Positions 23,986-32,759 of a stretch of 37,737 nt of DNA are shown piece by piece. This DNA comes from an uncultured Bacilli bacterium. Its GTDB lineage: Bacteria > Bacillota_I > Bacilli_A > RF39 > UBA660. Position 1 is the first letter of the stretch. Each line of letters opens with the position of its first letter. The notes below the pieces were generated by a model. The model saw only the letters and a program-made list of their open reading frames with translations, searched no databases and had not been told where the DNA came from. Both the position numbers and the translations under genes were made by a program. The DNA is taken from positions 1 through 37,737 of the forward strand of contig CALVUP010000011.1 in the NCBI GenBank assembly GCA_944363635.1, read 5' to 3'.

Positions 23986-24537
23986 ATGAAAAAGAAAAAT
24001 ATTTGTTTTTTTGGAGCAGCAAGCCCTAAAGTGAAAAAAGAGTTTGTTGATGAAGTTGAACAACTCGGTGAATATTTGGGTGAAAAATTTAATTTAGTGT
24101 TTGGTGGAGGAGCTAGCGGATTGATGGGTGCCATGGCTAGAGGGTTTCAAAAAAGCCATGCGCATATCACTGGAGTGGTTCCGACTTTTATTAGTGAATT
24201 TGAGGAAGTGTATGAAGCTTGTCATGATTTGATCTATGTAGATACAATGCATGAAAGAAAGAAAATTATGGAAGAACAAGCAGATCTTTTTGTTGTTGGG
24301 CCTGGAGGATTAGGTACCATGGATGAGTTGTTTGAGGTACTGACGGATAAAAATTTAGACCGCTATAATAAAAGTGTTCTTTTGTTAAATTTGGATTCCT
24401 TTTATGATGAAATTATTCAATATATAAATCAAAATTTAAATAGTGGAATTATAAATCATGAGCGATTTAATGATTTTTATATTTGCGATAGCATAGAAGA
24501 AGTGAAAAATCTTTTACCTTTTATTTGTGAAACCTAA
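23986..24537 (+). CDS. LOG-family nucleotide phosphoribohydrolase (TIGR00730)
   Basis: This 183-aa Rossmann-like protein carries the family signature PGGLGTMDE (106-114), the GGGASGLMGAMARG nucleotide loop (40-53) and the conserved RK pair at 91-92. It belongs to the YvdD/LOG group, which hydrolyses nucleoside 5'-monophosphates to ribose 5-phosphate and base, including cytokinin-type nucleotides. The physiological role in bacteria is often nucleotide salvage. The ribosome site (GGTGG) is of the weak type seen at several genes here. Confidence 0.88.
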   Translation: MKKKNICFFGAASPKVKKEFVDEVEQLGEYLGEKFNLVFGGGASGLMGAMARGFQKSHAHITGVVPTFISEFEEVYEACHDLIYVDTMHERKKIMEEQADLFVVGPGGLGTMDELFEVLTDKNLDRYNKSVLLLNLDSFYDEIIQYINQNLNSGIINHERFNDFYICDSIEEVKNLLPFICET

Positions 24538-24545
24538 AAATTACG

Positions 24546-24572
24546 AATCTATAGACTTCCTATAGGTTTTTA
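24546..24572 (+). terminator. Terminator after LOG-family gene
   Basis: AATCTATAG (24546-24554) pairs with CTATAGGTT (24560-24568, one G-T pair), then Ts. Confidence 0.75.
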
Positions 24573-24580
24573 TTTTATGT

Positions 24581-24586
24581 TATAAT
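24581..24586 (+). promoter_or_regulatory. -10 element of the addB operon
   Basis: TATAAT sits only 17 nt from the chosen ATG (24603). The earlier ATG at 24591 would lie at or before the start of transcription. Confidence 0.55.
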
Positions 24587-24602
24587 AAATATGGTGAAGA
24601 AA

Positions 24603-26987
24603 ATGCAGTTTTTAGAAGAAGATCAAGAATTGTTTATTATTTGTAGTAAGGAAGATAAAAAGAAAATTGTAGATTTTATAAGTCGTTCTAATAAAATTTA
24701 TAATGTTCATTTTTTTACTATGTCTGAAATTCGTAAGAAATTGTTTTTTGATTATTCAAAGAAAACGCTTTATGAAACTTCTTTATATTTAAAAGTAAAA
24801 CCTGCGGTTGCTAAAATTTATATTGATAATTTGTATTTTGTGGAAGATAGAGAATATAACAATGAAAAATTGGATCAACTTGTTGATTTGAAAAAGCATT
24901 TAGATGCTTTGGATTTGCTTTCTTATGATCCTTATTTTCTTCGTTATATTGAAAAGAAAAAAGTCCTTGTTTATAATTTGCCTTTTTTATCTAAATTTGA
25001 ACTTTATATGATTGATCAAATCAAAAAATGTGCTTTTGTATCTTTTTATCAAGAAGATAAGCAAGTATATAATCCTGTTGTTTATCATGCTTCGACTTTA
25101 GAAGAAGAAGTGGAATTTGTTGTGAATCGTATTGGCGATTTATTAATGCAAGGAATTGATATTCATAGAATTAAAATTGTGAATATTGATGAAAATTATT
25201 ATTATGCTTTACGAAGAATTTTTTCATTTTATCATATTCCAATTAATATTGGAGATTCAACTTCTTTATTTGGTACCCAAATAGGACAAGATTTTATTAA
25301 ACATTATTCTTCCTCTATTGATAAAACAATTGCTTATTTACAGGAAAAGTATACGAATGAAGAGATCAACAAAATTATTTCTATTGTGAATCATTATAAT
25401 TTTGTGAATAATTATGATTTGGTAAAAGATTGTATCCTTTTTGATCTAAAAAATACTTATCTTAGTGAGGATTTGTATAAGGATGCCGTAAATGTTGTTT
25501 CTATAGAGGAAGTTTTAGAAGATGATTTTGTTTTTTTGATGAATTTTAATTTAAATGCGATTCCGAAATTTAAAAAAGATGAAGATTTTATTACGGATTC
25601 TCTTAAACACCCTTTGCATTTAGATCTTACGGTAGAAGAAAATAAGAAGATTGCTTTGAAAACGAAGGATCAGATTTTAAGTATAAAAAATTTAATTCTT
25701 ACTTATAAAGATAAATCGATGACAATGAGTTATTATCCTTCTAATTTAATTGAGGATTTATCTTTAAAAGTAGAAGATGCTACCTATCCTTATCAATATT
25801 CTTCTTTGGCTACGAAAATAAAATTAGCGAAAAAAATTGATAAGTTTATTAAATATGGTAGTAAAGATGATGATATTGATTCGTTATATAGTTGTTTTCC
25901 AATTGCTTATCAATCTTATGATAATCAGTTCACGGGTATTGATAAAAATGATTTTTATGACTATATTCATCGTGATTTAAAATTGTCTTATTCGACGTTA
26001 GACTCTTATAATCGATGTGCTTTTCGTTATTATTTAACAAGTGTATTAAAATTGGATATTTATGAAGAGACTTTTGTTACTTTTGTTGGTTCTTTGTTTC
26101 ATTTTATACTGGAAAAAGGATTAACGCAGAATATTGATATTATAAAAGAAGTGGACTATTTTATTAAGCGTAGTGGGAAAGAGTTATCATTGAAAGAAAG
26201 TTTTTTATTACAAAAATTAGTGAAAGAACTTGATTTCATTATTGCGACAATAAAAGAACAGACTGAACATAGTCAATTAAAAGACCTTTTGTTGGAAGAA
26301 AAAATTGAAATACGAAAAGATAGGGAAATATCCGTTGTTTTTAAGGGATTTGTGGATAAGATTTGTTTAAAAAAAATAGGAGATCAAACGATTGTAGCCA
26401 TCATTGATTATAAGACAGGAAATACTCCTATTGATCTTCAAAATAGTGTGTATGGTATTGGGATGCAGCTTCCAATTTATTTATACTTAACAGCGAATTG
26501 TGATAAGATAGAAAACGTTTCTTTTGCGGGATTTTATTTGCAGAAGATTTTAAGTGAAGAAGTTTTAATTGATGAGAAAAAAAGTTTCGAAGAAATAAAA
26601 AAAGAAAATTTAAAACTTTGTGGTTTTAGTAATTCTTCTGTTGATATTTTAAAGTGTTTTGATGATAGTTATGAAGATTCTAAAGTGATTCGTGGTATGG
26701 GACTTTATAAAAATGGTAATTTTAAAACGAAAAAAGTGTTGAGTAATGAGCAAATAAAAAATTTAATTTCACTTACTGAAAATGTAGTAGATAATACCAT
26801 TGATCATATTTTAGATGCAAATTTTACAATTAATCCTAAACAAATTGGAAACAGTGAGAAAGATAAATTGGGTTGTACTTATTGTAAATTTAGGGATATT
26901 TGTTTTGTAAAACAAAAAGATTTTGTAGAGTTGAAGAAACAGGAAAATTTGGATTTTTTAGGAGGAGATGGAAAAGATGAAGTTTGA
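24603..26987 (+). CDS. addB: AddB-like nuclease subunit of the AddAB recombination complex
   Basis: This 794-aa protein is the partner of AddA in processing double-strand DNA ends. The C-terminal RecB-type nuclease has GFVDKI followed by IIDYKTGN (D602, K604). The iron-sulfur cysteines are C472 (NRCAFRYY) and the cluster C758, C761, C767 (GCTYCKFRDIC). The N-terminal part keeps no Walker A that I can see, so it is probably a helicase-like inactive domain that scans for Chi. At 794 aa it is clearly shorter than B. subtilis AddB (about 1,166). It overlaps the hydrolase gene by 11 nt, and addA follows that. Confidence 0.82.
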   Translation: MQFLEEDQELFIICSKEDKKKIVDFISRSNKIYNVHFFTMSEIRKKLFFDYSKKTLYETSLYLKVKPAVAKIYIDNLYFVEDREYNNEKLDQLVDLKKHLDALDLLSYDPYFLRYIEKKKVLVYNLPFLSKFELYMIDQIKKCAFVSFYQEDKQVYNPVVYHASTLEEEVEFVVNRIGDLLMQGIDIHRIKIVNIDENYYYALRRIFSFYHIPINIGDSTSLFGTQIGQDFIKHYSSSIDKTIAYLQEKYTNEEINKIISIVNHYNFVNNYDLVKDCILFDLKNTYLSEDLYKDAVNVVSIEEVLEDDFVFLMNFNLNAIPKFKKDEDFITDSLKHPLHLDLTVEENKKIALKTKDQILSIKNLILTYKDKSMTMSYYPSNLIEDLSLKVEDATYPYQYSSLATKIKLAKKIDKFIKYGSKDDDIDSLYSCFPIAYQSYDNQFTGIDKNDFYDYIHRDLKLSYSTLDSYNRCAFRYYLTSVLKLDIYEETFVTFVGSLFHFILEKGLTQNIDIIKEVDYFIKRSGKELSLKESFLLQKLVKELDFIIATIKEQTEHSQLKDLLLEEKIEIRKDREISVVFKGFVDKICLKKIGDQTIVAIIDYKTGNTPIDLQNSVYGIGMQLPIYLYLTANCDKIENVSFAGFYLQKILSEEVLIDEKKSFEEIKKENLKLCGFSNSSVDILKCFDDSYEDSKVIRGMGLYKNGNFKTKKVLSNEQIKNLISLTENVVDNTIDHILDANFTINPKQIGNSEKDKLGCTYCKFRDICFVKQKDFVELKKQENLDFLGGDGKDEV

Positions 26988-27825
26988 ACTTATTGAAGTA
27001 GAAAATCAAGATCATATTTTACTAAATGGTTGTTTAATAAATAATCATCAGAAAAGACTTTTGTTATTTATTCCAGGTATGGGAGATGATTTTTTTGAAA
27101 ATGTTTTTACGAAATTTATGATGAAGGAAAGTGCATCTTTTGGTTATGATTTCTTATTTACACACAATCAGGGTTCCTTCTCGATTATGCATTTTCCCTA
27201 TGTAGAAAATAATGTTATCACTCGAACGGTAACAAGAGGTTCTGTGTATGATCGATTTGATTCTTGTTTATCGGATTTAAAAGCATGGTTTCAGTATGCA
27301 AGTGCTTTATATGATGAAATTATCGTTATTGCGCATTCTCTTGGATGCAATAAGCTTATTTATTATTTATCTGAGAATGTTGTTCCAAAAATTTCAAAAC
27401 TTATTTTTCTAGCACCTCAGGATATTTCTATGTTAAAGCATGTTCCTCTTCATTTAGAAATGCTTGAAGAAGCACAAAAAAATATCGAGATGGGATTAAA
27501 GGATAAAATTCTGAGTCAAAAATTATTAAATCGTTTTTATATGTCTAGTGAAACATTAATTGATTTTAAAGAAAATGAGAACTTATATAATTTGCCTTAT
27601 ATGGAGGAACATGGAGATTTTCATGTGTTACAGGCAATAAAAGTTCCAATGTGTTTTATTATTGGAGATCGGGATGCTACTTTAGAAAAGAGTGAACTGT
27701 ATATGAAAAAATTAGCTTCTCAGGTTCAGTGTGGTTCTTATTTTGTGATAAGTGGTGCGAATCATAATTTTAGACAAAAAGAAAAAGAACTTACGGATGT
27801 TATTTTTAAATACTTAGAGAAATGA
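26977..27825 (+). CDS. Alpha/beta hydrolase between addB and addA
   Basis: A 282-aa protein of the alpha/beta-hydrolase fold: oxyanion-loop region LLLFIPGMGDDF (about 30-41), nucleophile elbow AHSLGCNK with the Ser in H-S-L-G, acid region IIGDRDATLE and His in GANHNF near the C-terminus. The substrate is unknown; it could be an esterase or thioesterase. It starts at ATG 26977, with GGAGG in the addB end; ATG 26968 is too near that site. It overlaps addB by 11 nt. Its TGA lies 9 nt before the addA ATG in the same frame, so the three genes are one transcript. Confidence 0.78.
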   Translation: MKFELIEVENQDHILLNGCLINNHQKRLLLFIPGMGDDFFENVFTKFMMKESASFGYDFLFTHNQGSFSIMHFPYVENNVITRTVTRGSVYDRFDSCLSDLKAWFQYASALYDEIIVIAHSLGCNKLIYYLSENVVPKISKLIFLAPQDISMLKHVPLHLEMLEEAQKNIEMGLKDKILSQKLLNRFYMSSETLIDFKENENLYNLPYMEEHGDFHVLQAIKVPMCFIIGDRDATLEKSELYMKKLASQVQCGSYFVISGANHNFRQKEKELTDVIFKYLEK

Positions 27826-27834
27826 GGGGATTGT

Positions 27835-30800
27835 ATGCCTACGTTTACTGTTGATCAACAAAAAGCTATTGATTTAGAAGGAAGTAATATTATTGTTTCA
27901 GCAGGAGCTGGATCAGGGAAGACCGCCGTTCTTTCAGAAAGGGTACTTCGTAAGCTAAGAGCAAATGTTCCTATTAATAAATTATTGATTTTAACATTTA
28001 CAAATGAAGCGGCAAATGAGATGAAAGAACGTATTCGTAAAAAAATCGGGGAAGAAAAAACTTTGGTTTCTCAACTTGATTTGTTAGATTCTGCTTATAT
28101 TACGACGTTTGATTCCTTTTCATTATCCATGGTAAGAAAATATCATTATCTTTTAAATGTCAGTCGAAACATTTCCATTTTAGATGCTTCGATTGTGAAT
28201 ATTAAAAAAAGAGAATTTATTGATGAGATTTTTGATCATCTGTATGCTGTTAAAGATCCTAAATTTTTAAAATTAATCACAGATTTCTGTGTAAAAGATG
28301 ATCAGAACATGAAAGAGGTTGTGTATAATTTATATAACGATCTTGATAAACAAATGAATAAAGAAGAATTACTAACAGGATATGTGGATAAACATTTTAG
28401 TGATGCTTATCTGGACTCTATTCTTGTAAAATATCAAGAAGAAATTACAAAGGTCATTCAAAATATAGAAACGGCTTTCTTTTCTTTAACGGATGTTATA
28501 GAAAGTGAAAAAGATGAAGAAAAATACCAAGAAATGTTCAGTGTATTTGAACCATTGCTTGGTTCTAAGAATTATGAGGAAATTAAATATTTAGGTATTC
28601 CGGATTTTAAATTAACGGGAAAGTTGTCTTCTTCTTTTAAAGAAAAAGCAAAAAGAATCAAAGAATATTTAAAAGAGCTTAAAGAACTTACTTGTTATGA
28701 TTCTATAAAAGAAATTAAAAATACGATCTTAGCTACTAAAGATACAGTTGAAGTATTGCTTTCGATCATTACCAAATTAGATCAAAAATTATGGCAATAT
28801 AAAAAGGAAAATGATAGTTATACATTTAATGATATTGCTTTAATGGCGATAAAGCTGGTTGAAGAACACGAAGACATTCAAAAGGAAATAAAAAAACAAT
28901 ATAATGAAATTTTATTGGATGAATATCAAGATACATCCGATGTGCAAGAAAAGTTTATGTCTTTAATTGCGGATGACAATTTATATATGGTTGGTGATGT
29001 TAAACAATCGATTTATCGTTTCCGTAATGCCAACCCTCTTATTTTTAAAAATAAATATGATGCTTATAGTAAGGGACAACATGGAATTAAAATTGATTTA
29101 GTTAAAAATTTTAGGTCTCGTGAAGAGGTTTTAAACAATATCAATCAAATCTTTAATTTCATTATGGATGATCGTATTGGTGGGGCCAATTATAAAGCTT
29201 CTCACCAGATGCAATATGGCCTTTCTTTGTATCAAGAAGAATCCGTTGGACATGATAATAATTTAGAAATTTATAATTATGCTTATACGGATAAAAAATA
29301 CACTAAAGAAGAAATAGAAACTTTTATTATTGGCCAAGATATTAAAGAAAAAATAAAAAATGGATACTTAGTTTTTGATAAAGATACTTCAAAACTTCGA
29401 AAAGCGAGTTATAAAGATTTTTGTATTATTATGGACCGAGGAACGGCTTTTTCGACTTATAAAAAAATATTTGAATATTTGGAGATTCCTTTAGTTCTTT
29501 ATATGGATCAGAAGTTAAATGATGAAGAGGATATATTGGTTTTAAAAAACTTGATTAATTTCATTGTAAAAATAAAAAATAAAGAATACGATCAAGAGTT
29601 TAAATACTATTTTACTTCTATTGCACGAAGTTATTTATGCCGTTTATCGGATCAAGAAATTTTCTTAATTTTTAAAGAGAATCGTTTTAAGGAAACAGAA
29701 ATCTATAGCAAATGTGAACATATTGCTAGAAGGCTAGATACCATTTCTAGTGTAGAACTTTTAGATCTTATTTTGGATGATTTTCATGTTTATGAAAAGA
29801 CAATTACTACAGGAGGACTGGAAGATAGTTTTGTTCGAATTGATTCTTTAAAAACTTTGGCTTCTAATCTCGCGGGGTTGGGATATACGCCTCTTGATTT
29901 TTGTGATTATCTTAACAAAATGAATCAAGGGGATAATGATATAAAATATTCGTTAAATAATAAAATTGGAGATAATGTAAAAATTATGAATATTCATAAG
30001 TCCAAAGGACTTGAGTTTCCTGTTTGTTATTTTTCAGGATTTCATAAAAAATTTAATTTTAAAGATGTACAAGCTCGCTTTTTGTTTGATAACCAATATG
30101 GAATTATTACTCCTTATTATAAAGGGGGAATTGGAAAAACGATTCTTCATACTTTAGCAGCTCGTAAATATTATCGGGAAGAGATTAGTGAAAAAATAAG
30201 ATTGTTTTATGTCGCACTTACTCGAGCTCGAGAAAAAATGATCATGGTTACTTCTTTAGATGCTGAAAAAGAAATCTATGAGGTGTCTTTTGACATAAAA
30301 GAGGATTATCGCAGTTTTTTAGATATTTTAGAGTCCATTAAAATTCCTTTGCAAAAATATATTAAAAATATTTCCTTAGAAGATGTTCCTTTAACAAAGG
30401 CATATGATTTTAGTAAAAACGTTGCTCTTACTTCTTTCTATCATGAAGATTTACCTAAACTTTCTTTAAAAGAATTTTCATTGTCTTATGAAAAGATGAG
30501 TCAAAAGCACGCTTCAAAGACAATTCAAATACTTATTAATTATGAAGATTCTAAAAATTTAGATATGGGAACACAAATTCATTATTTATTTGAAATTATT
30601 GATTTTAAAGATCTTTCTTCTTATAAAGACTATCCTTATTTTTCTTATATAGAACGTTTCGTAAAGCATTTGGAAGATTTGTCTACTGCGAACATTTATA
30701 AAGAATATGCATTTACTTATGAAGAAGAGAATACGGTGTATTCTGGAATTATTGATTTGTTTATTGAGTATAAAGATCGTTTTGTCATTGTAGATTATAA

Positions 30801-30939
30801 ATTAAAAAATATTGATGATCCGAATTACGAAAAACAATTAGGGGTTTATAAACATTTTTTATCTCAAAAAACTGATAAACCAATTGAAACCTATTTATAT
30901 TCTATTTTGGAGGATCAATTAAAAAAAGTGGAATTATAA
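27835..30939 (+). CDS. addA: AddA helicase-nuclease
   Basis: This 1,034-aa UvrD/RecB-type protein resects double-strand breaks and loads RecA. Helicase motifs: Walker A SAGAGSGKT (22-30), motif Ia LTFTNEAANEMKERI, motif II LLDEYQDTSD (D362), QSIYRFRNAN, NIHKSKGLEFPVCYF (motif V) and FYVALTRARE (motif VI, around 791-800). The nuclease domain has GIIDLF (D974) and VDYK (D987, K989). It is somewhat shorter than B. subtilis AddA (about 1,230) but has all motifs. GAGGGGA upstream supports the start. Confidence 0.94.
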   Translation: MPTFTVDQQKAIDLEGSNIIVSAGAGSGKTAVLSERVLRKLRANVPINKLLILTFTNEAANEMKERIRKKIGEEKTLVSQLDLLDSAYITTFDSFSLSMVRKYHYLLNVSRNISILDASIVNIKKREFIDEIFDHLYAVKDPKFLKLITDFCVKDDQNMKEVVYNLYNDLDKQMNKEELLTGYVDKHFSDAYLDSILVKYQEEITKVIQNIETAFFSLTDVIESEKDEEKYQEMFSVFEPLLGSKNYEEIKYLGIPDFKLTGKLSSSFKEKAKRIKEYLKELKELTCYDSIKEIKNTILATKDTVEVLLSIITKLDQKLWQYKKENDSYTFNDIALMAIKLVEEHEDIQKEIKKQYNEILLDEYQDTSDVQEKFMSLIADDNLYMVGDVKQSIYRFRNANPLIFKNKYDAYSKGQHGIKIDLVKNFRSREEVLNNINQIFNFIMDDRIGGANYKASHQMQYGLSLYQEESVGHDNNLEIYNYAYTDKKYTKEEIETFIIGQDIKEKIKNGYLVFDKDTSKLRKASYKDFCIIMDRGTAFSTYKKIFEYLEIPLVLYMDQKLNDEEDILVLKNLINFIVKIKNKEYDQEFKYYFTSIARSYLCRLSDQEIFLIFKENRFKETEIYSKCEHIARRLDTISSVELLDLILDDFHVYEKTITTGGLEDSFVRIDSLKTLASNLAGLGYTPLDFCDYLNKMNQGDNDIKYSLNNKIGDNVKIMNIHKSKGLEFPVCYFSGFHKKFNFKDVQARFLFDNQYGIITPYYKGGIGKTILHTLAARKYYREEISEKIRLFYVALTRAREKMIMVTSLDAEKEIYEVSFDIKEDYRSFLDILESIKIPLQKYIKNISLEDVPLTKAYDFSKNVALTSFYHEDLPKLSLKEFSLSYEKMSQKHASKTIQILINYEDSKNLDMGTQIHYLFEIIDFKDLSSYKDYPYFSYIERFVKHLEDLSTANIYKEYAFTYEEENTVYSGIIDLFIEYKDRFVIVDYKLKNIDDPNYEKQLGVYKHFLSQKTDKPIETYLYSILEDQLKKVEL

Positions 30940-30975
30940 GAAATATGATAATTTTGTGTTTTTTTGCCTGATTTC

Positions 30976-31016
30976 TTGATTTATGATTTTTTTAGTGCTA
31001 TCCTGTTAACAGGAGG
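30976..31016 (+). promoter_or_regulatory. Promoter with palindrome over the ribosome site
   Basis: TTGATT (30976-30981) and TATCCT (30999-31004) are 17 bp apart. A perfect palindrome CCTGTTAACAGG (31002-31013) runs from the end of the -10 into the ribosome site AGGAGG (31011-31016). It could be a repressor site. Confidence 0.5.
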
Positions 31017-31022
31017 GTTATT

Positions 31023-31547
31023 ATGAATAAAGAAGAAACTTTAAAAAAAATTTCAATTTATCTAAAAGTGTTAATTGTTTTTGCAGTAATCAATACAATT
31101 CTTTTACTAGTTGCAGTAGGAGAACCAGGTAGCACAACAAATCTTAGTAGTGATGATTCGACAGAATCTTCTACAAGTGGGGATTATGATGTTAGTATGT
31201 TTGATGCTATTTCTGGAGATGATTTTATTAATTTATTAAGCGGAGATGGTAGTGGAACGAGTATTATTTATTTAGGAAGAGAAGGATGTAGTTTCTGTTT
31301 AGAATTCTTACCTGTATTACAACAAGCGCAAAATGATCTTGGGTATACAACAAAGTATTTAGATATTACGACTGTTGATGAAGAAGATGCGAATACGATT
31401 ATGGGCATAAATGATTTCTTAGAAACAAATTATGGATCTACACCACTTGTTGTCATAGCTAAAGATGGAAAGTATGTTGATGGCATGGTTGGTTATGTCG
31501 ATTACGATGAATTTGTAAATTTCTTAAATGATAATAATGTAGAATAG
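31023..31547 (+). CDS. Membrane-anchored thioredoxin-like protein
   Basis: This 174-aa protein has one N-terminal TM helix (about 12-32), then a Ser/Thr/Asp-rich linker (36-60) and an extracytoplasmic thioredoxin-like domain. The active-site pair is C89 and C92 (REGCSFCLEF) and the expected cis-Pro lies in GSTPLVVIA. CSFC is not the classic CGPC; similar variants occur in bacteriocin-accessory and surface thioredoxins. It probably reduces or rearranges disulfides outside the membrane; partners are unknown. It has its own promoter and terminator. Confidence 0.8.
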   Translation: MNKEETLKKISIYLKVLIVFAVINTILLLVAVGEPGSTTNLSSDDSTESSTSGDYDVSMFDAISGDDFINLLSGDGSGTSIIYLGREGCSFCLEFLPVLQQAQNDLGYTTKYLDITTVDEEDANTIMGINDFLETNYGSTPLVVIAKDGKYVDGMVGYVDYDEFVNFLNDNNVE

Positions 31548-31573
31548 AAGTTGTTATTTATAACAACTTTTTC
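31548..31573 (+). terminator. Terminator after thioredoxin-like gene
   Basis: AAGTTGTTA (31548-31556) pairs perfectly with TAACAACTT (31561-31569) around TTTA, then Ts. Confidence 0.87.
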
Positions 31574-31590
31574 ATTAGAAGGGAGATTGT

Positions 31591-31959
31591 ATGGAAAAGC
31601 GATTGAATATTGAGATGAAAAGTACATTAAAATTGACTGTGTTTTTCGCCATTCTTTTATCTTTTGGAATTATAGTGAATTCTTTAGTAGATGCGGATCA
31701 ATATAGCTTTCATGTATTTATGAGTTGCGTGTTGAAAGTTGTTCCCATTCTTCTTACTTGTTTGATTGTAGATGATTTATATCGCTTAAAGACTAAAAAG
31801 TATAGAAAAGATAAATTATTGATTGAATCTTTTCTGCTTGTTTTAATGATATTGTGTAGTATTTCTTATGATTTTAATTTAACAAGTACAATTCTTTTTT
31901 TAATTATTATTAGTTATAATTTTTTGTTAATTACTTCGGAATTTATAAAGAAAAAATAA
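31591..31959 (+). CDS. Small four-TM membrane protein, unknown
   Basis: A 122-aa protein with about four hydrophobic segments (roughly 14-31, 40-60, 75-91 and 96-115) separated by a basic loop (RLKTKKYRKDK, about 68-78), and a Lys-rich C-terminus. No family recognised. AGAAGGGAG upstream supports the start at ATG 31591. It stands alone between the preceding terminator and the SDR gene. Confidence 0.65.
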   Translation: MEKRLNIEMKSTLKLTVFFAILLSFGIIVNSLVDADQYSFHVFMSCVLKVVPILLTCLIVDDLYRLKTKKYRKDKLLIESFLLVLMILCSISYDFNLTSTILFLIIISYNFLLITSEFIKKK

Positions 31960-32060
31960 AAGAATATTTCATTTTTGAGATGTTTTTTTTATTTCCTATG
32001 TTATTTACTTTTTTAAATATCTATGATATGATAGGCACGATTTATAAGGATGTTGGTATT

Positions 32061-32759
32061 ATGAGAAAAGTGGCTTTAGTACTGGGAGCTTCTTCTGCGA
32101 TTGGATATGCAATTGTGGAAGAACTTATAAAAAAAGAGTATGATTTATCAATTACTTATTATAAACGGGATGAGAGAGTGAAAAAGTTGTCTTCTGCTTC
32201 TATTCTTGTTACAAAATGTGACATAACAAAAGAAGAAGATATTGTTCGTTTAATTGATGTAACGATTCAAAAGTTTGGTAAAATCGATTTGCTTGTCAAT
32301 AATGTTGGAGTTGCTCTTGATCATTTAATTTCTGAAAAAACAAAACAGGAATTTTTACAAGTATTAGATACCAATGTTGTAGGTCCTTTTTTAGTTGTTA
32401 AACATGCTTTAAATTATTTAGATGGAGGAGTGGTTATTCATATTGCTTCTACAGATGGTATTGATACATATAATGAGTATGATATCGATTATTCGGTTTC
32501 TAAGGCTGCTCTTATTCATATGACAAAAGCTTTGGCTTATGCACTTCCTAGTATAAAGTTTTATGCTGTAGCGCCTAATTTTGTGGATACAGAACCTATT
32601 CGAGAGATGAATCCTATATTTTTAAAAGAGGAGTTACAAAGAGTGGGACAAACACATTTAATTAAACCGATAGAAGTAGCTAAGACGGTTCTATGTTTAA
32701 CAGATGGAAAAAAGAAAAGTGGATCTATTATTGTACTACGAGGTGATGAAAATGAATGA
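32061..32759 (+). CDS. Short-chain dehydrogenase/reductase
   Basis: The 232-aa NAD(P)-dependent oxidoreductase has the classical SDR fold. The nucleotide loop is LGASSAIG (8-15), where the usual first TG is LG. It also has LLVNNVG (77-83), S130 (HIAST) and the Y144xxxK148 pair (DYSVSKAA). It resembles FabG-like 3-oxoacyl-ACP reductases, but other SDR substrates are as likely. I start at ATG 32061; the frame upstream to 31980 crosses a -10-like TATGATA stretch and has no ribosome site. Its stop overlaps the next gene (ATGA-type overlap, 8 nt). Confidence 0.82.
   Translation: MRKVALVLGASSAIGYAIVEELIKKEYDLSITYYKRDERVKKLSSASILVTKCDITKEEDIVRLIDVTIQKFGKIDLLVNNVGVALDHLISEKTKQEFLQVLDTNVVGPFLVVKHALNYLDGGVVIHIASTDGIDTYNEYDIDYSVSKAALIHMTKALAYALPSIKFYAVAPNFVDTEPIREMNPIFLKEELQRVGQTHLIKPIEVAKTVLCLTDGKKKSGSIIVLRGDENE

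Noticed and set aside
23883..24279. Minus-strand frames opposite gap and the LOG-family gene
   Set aside because: They are antisense shadows with no ribosome sites, lying over well-supported genes.
30940..30979. Terminator directly after addA
   Set aside because: AAGAAAT and ATTTCTT can pair, but the loop is about 26 nt and no T run follows; not strong enough to call.
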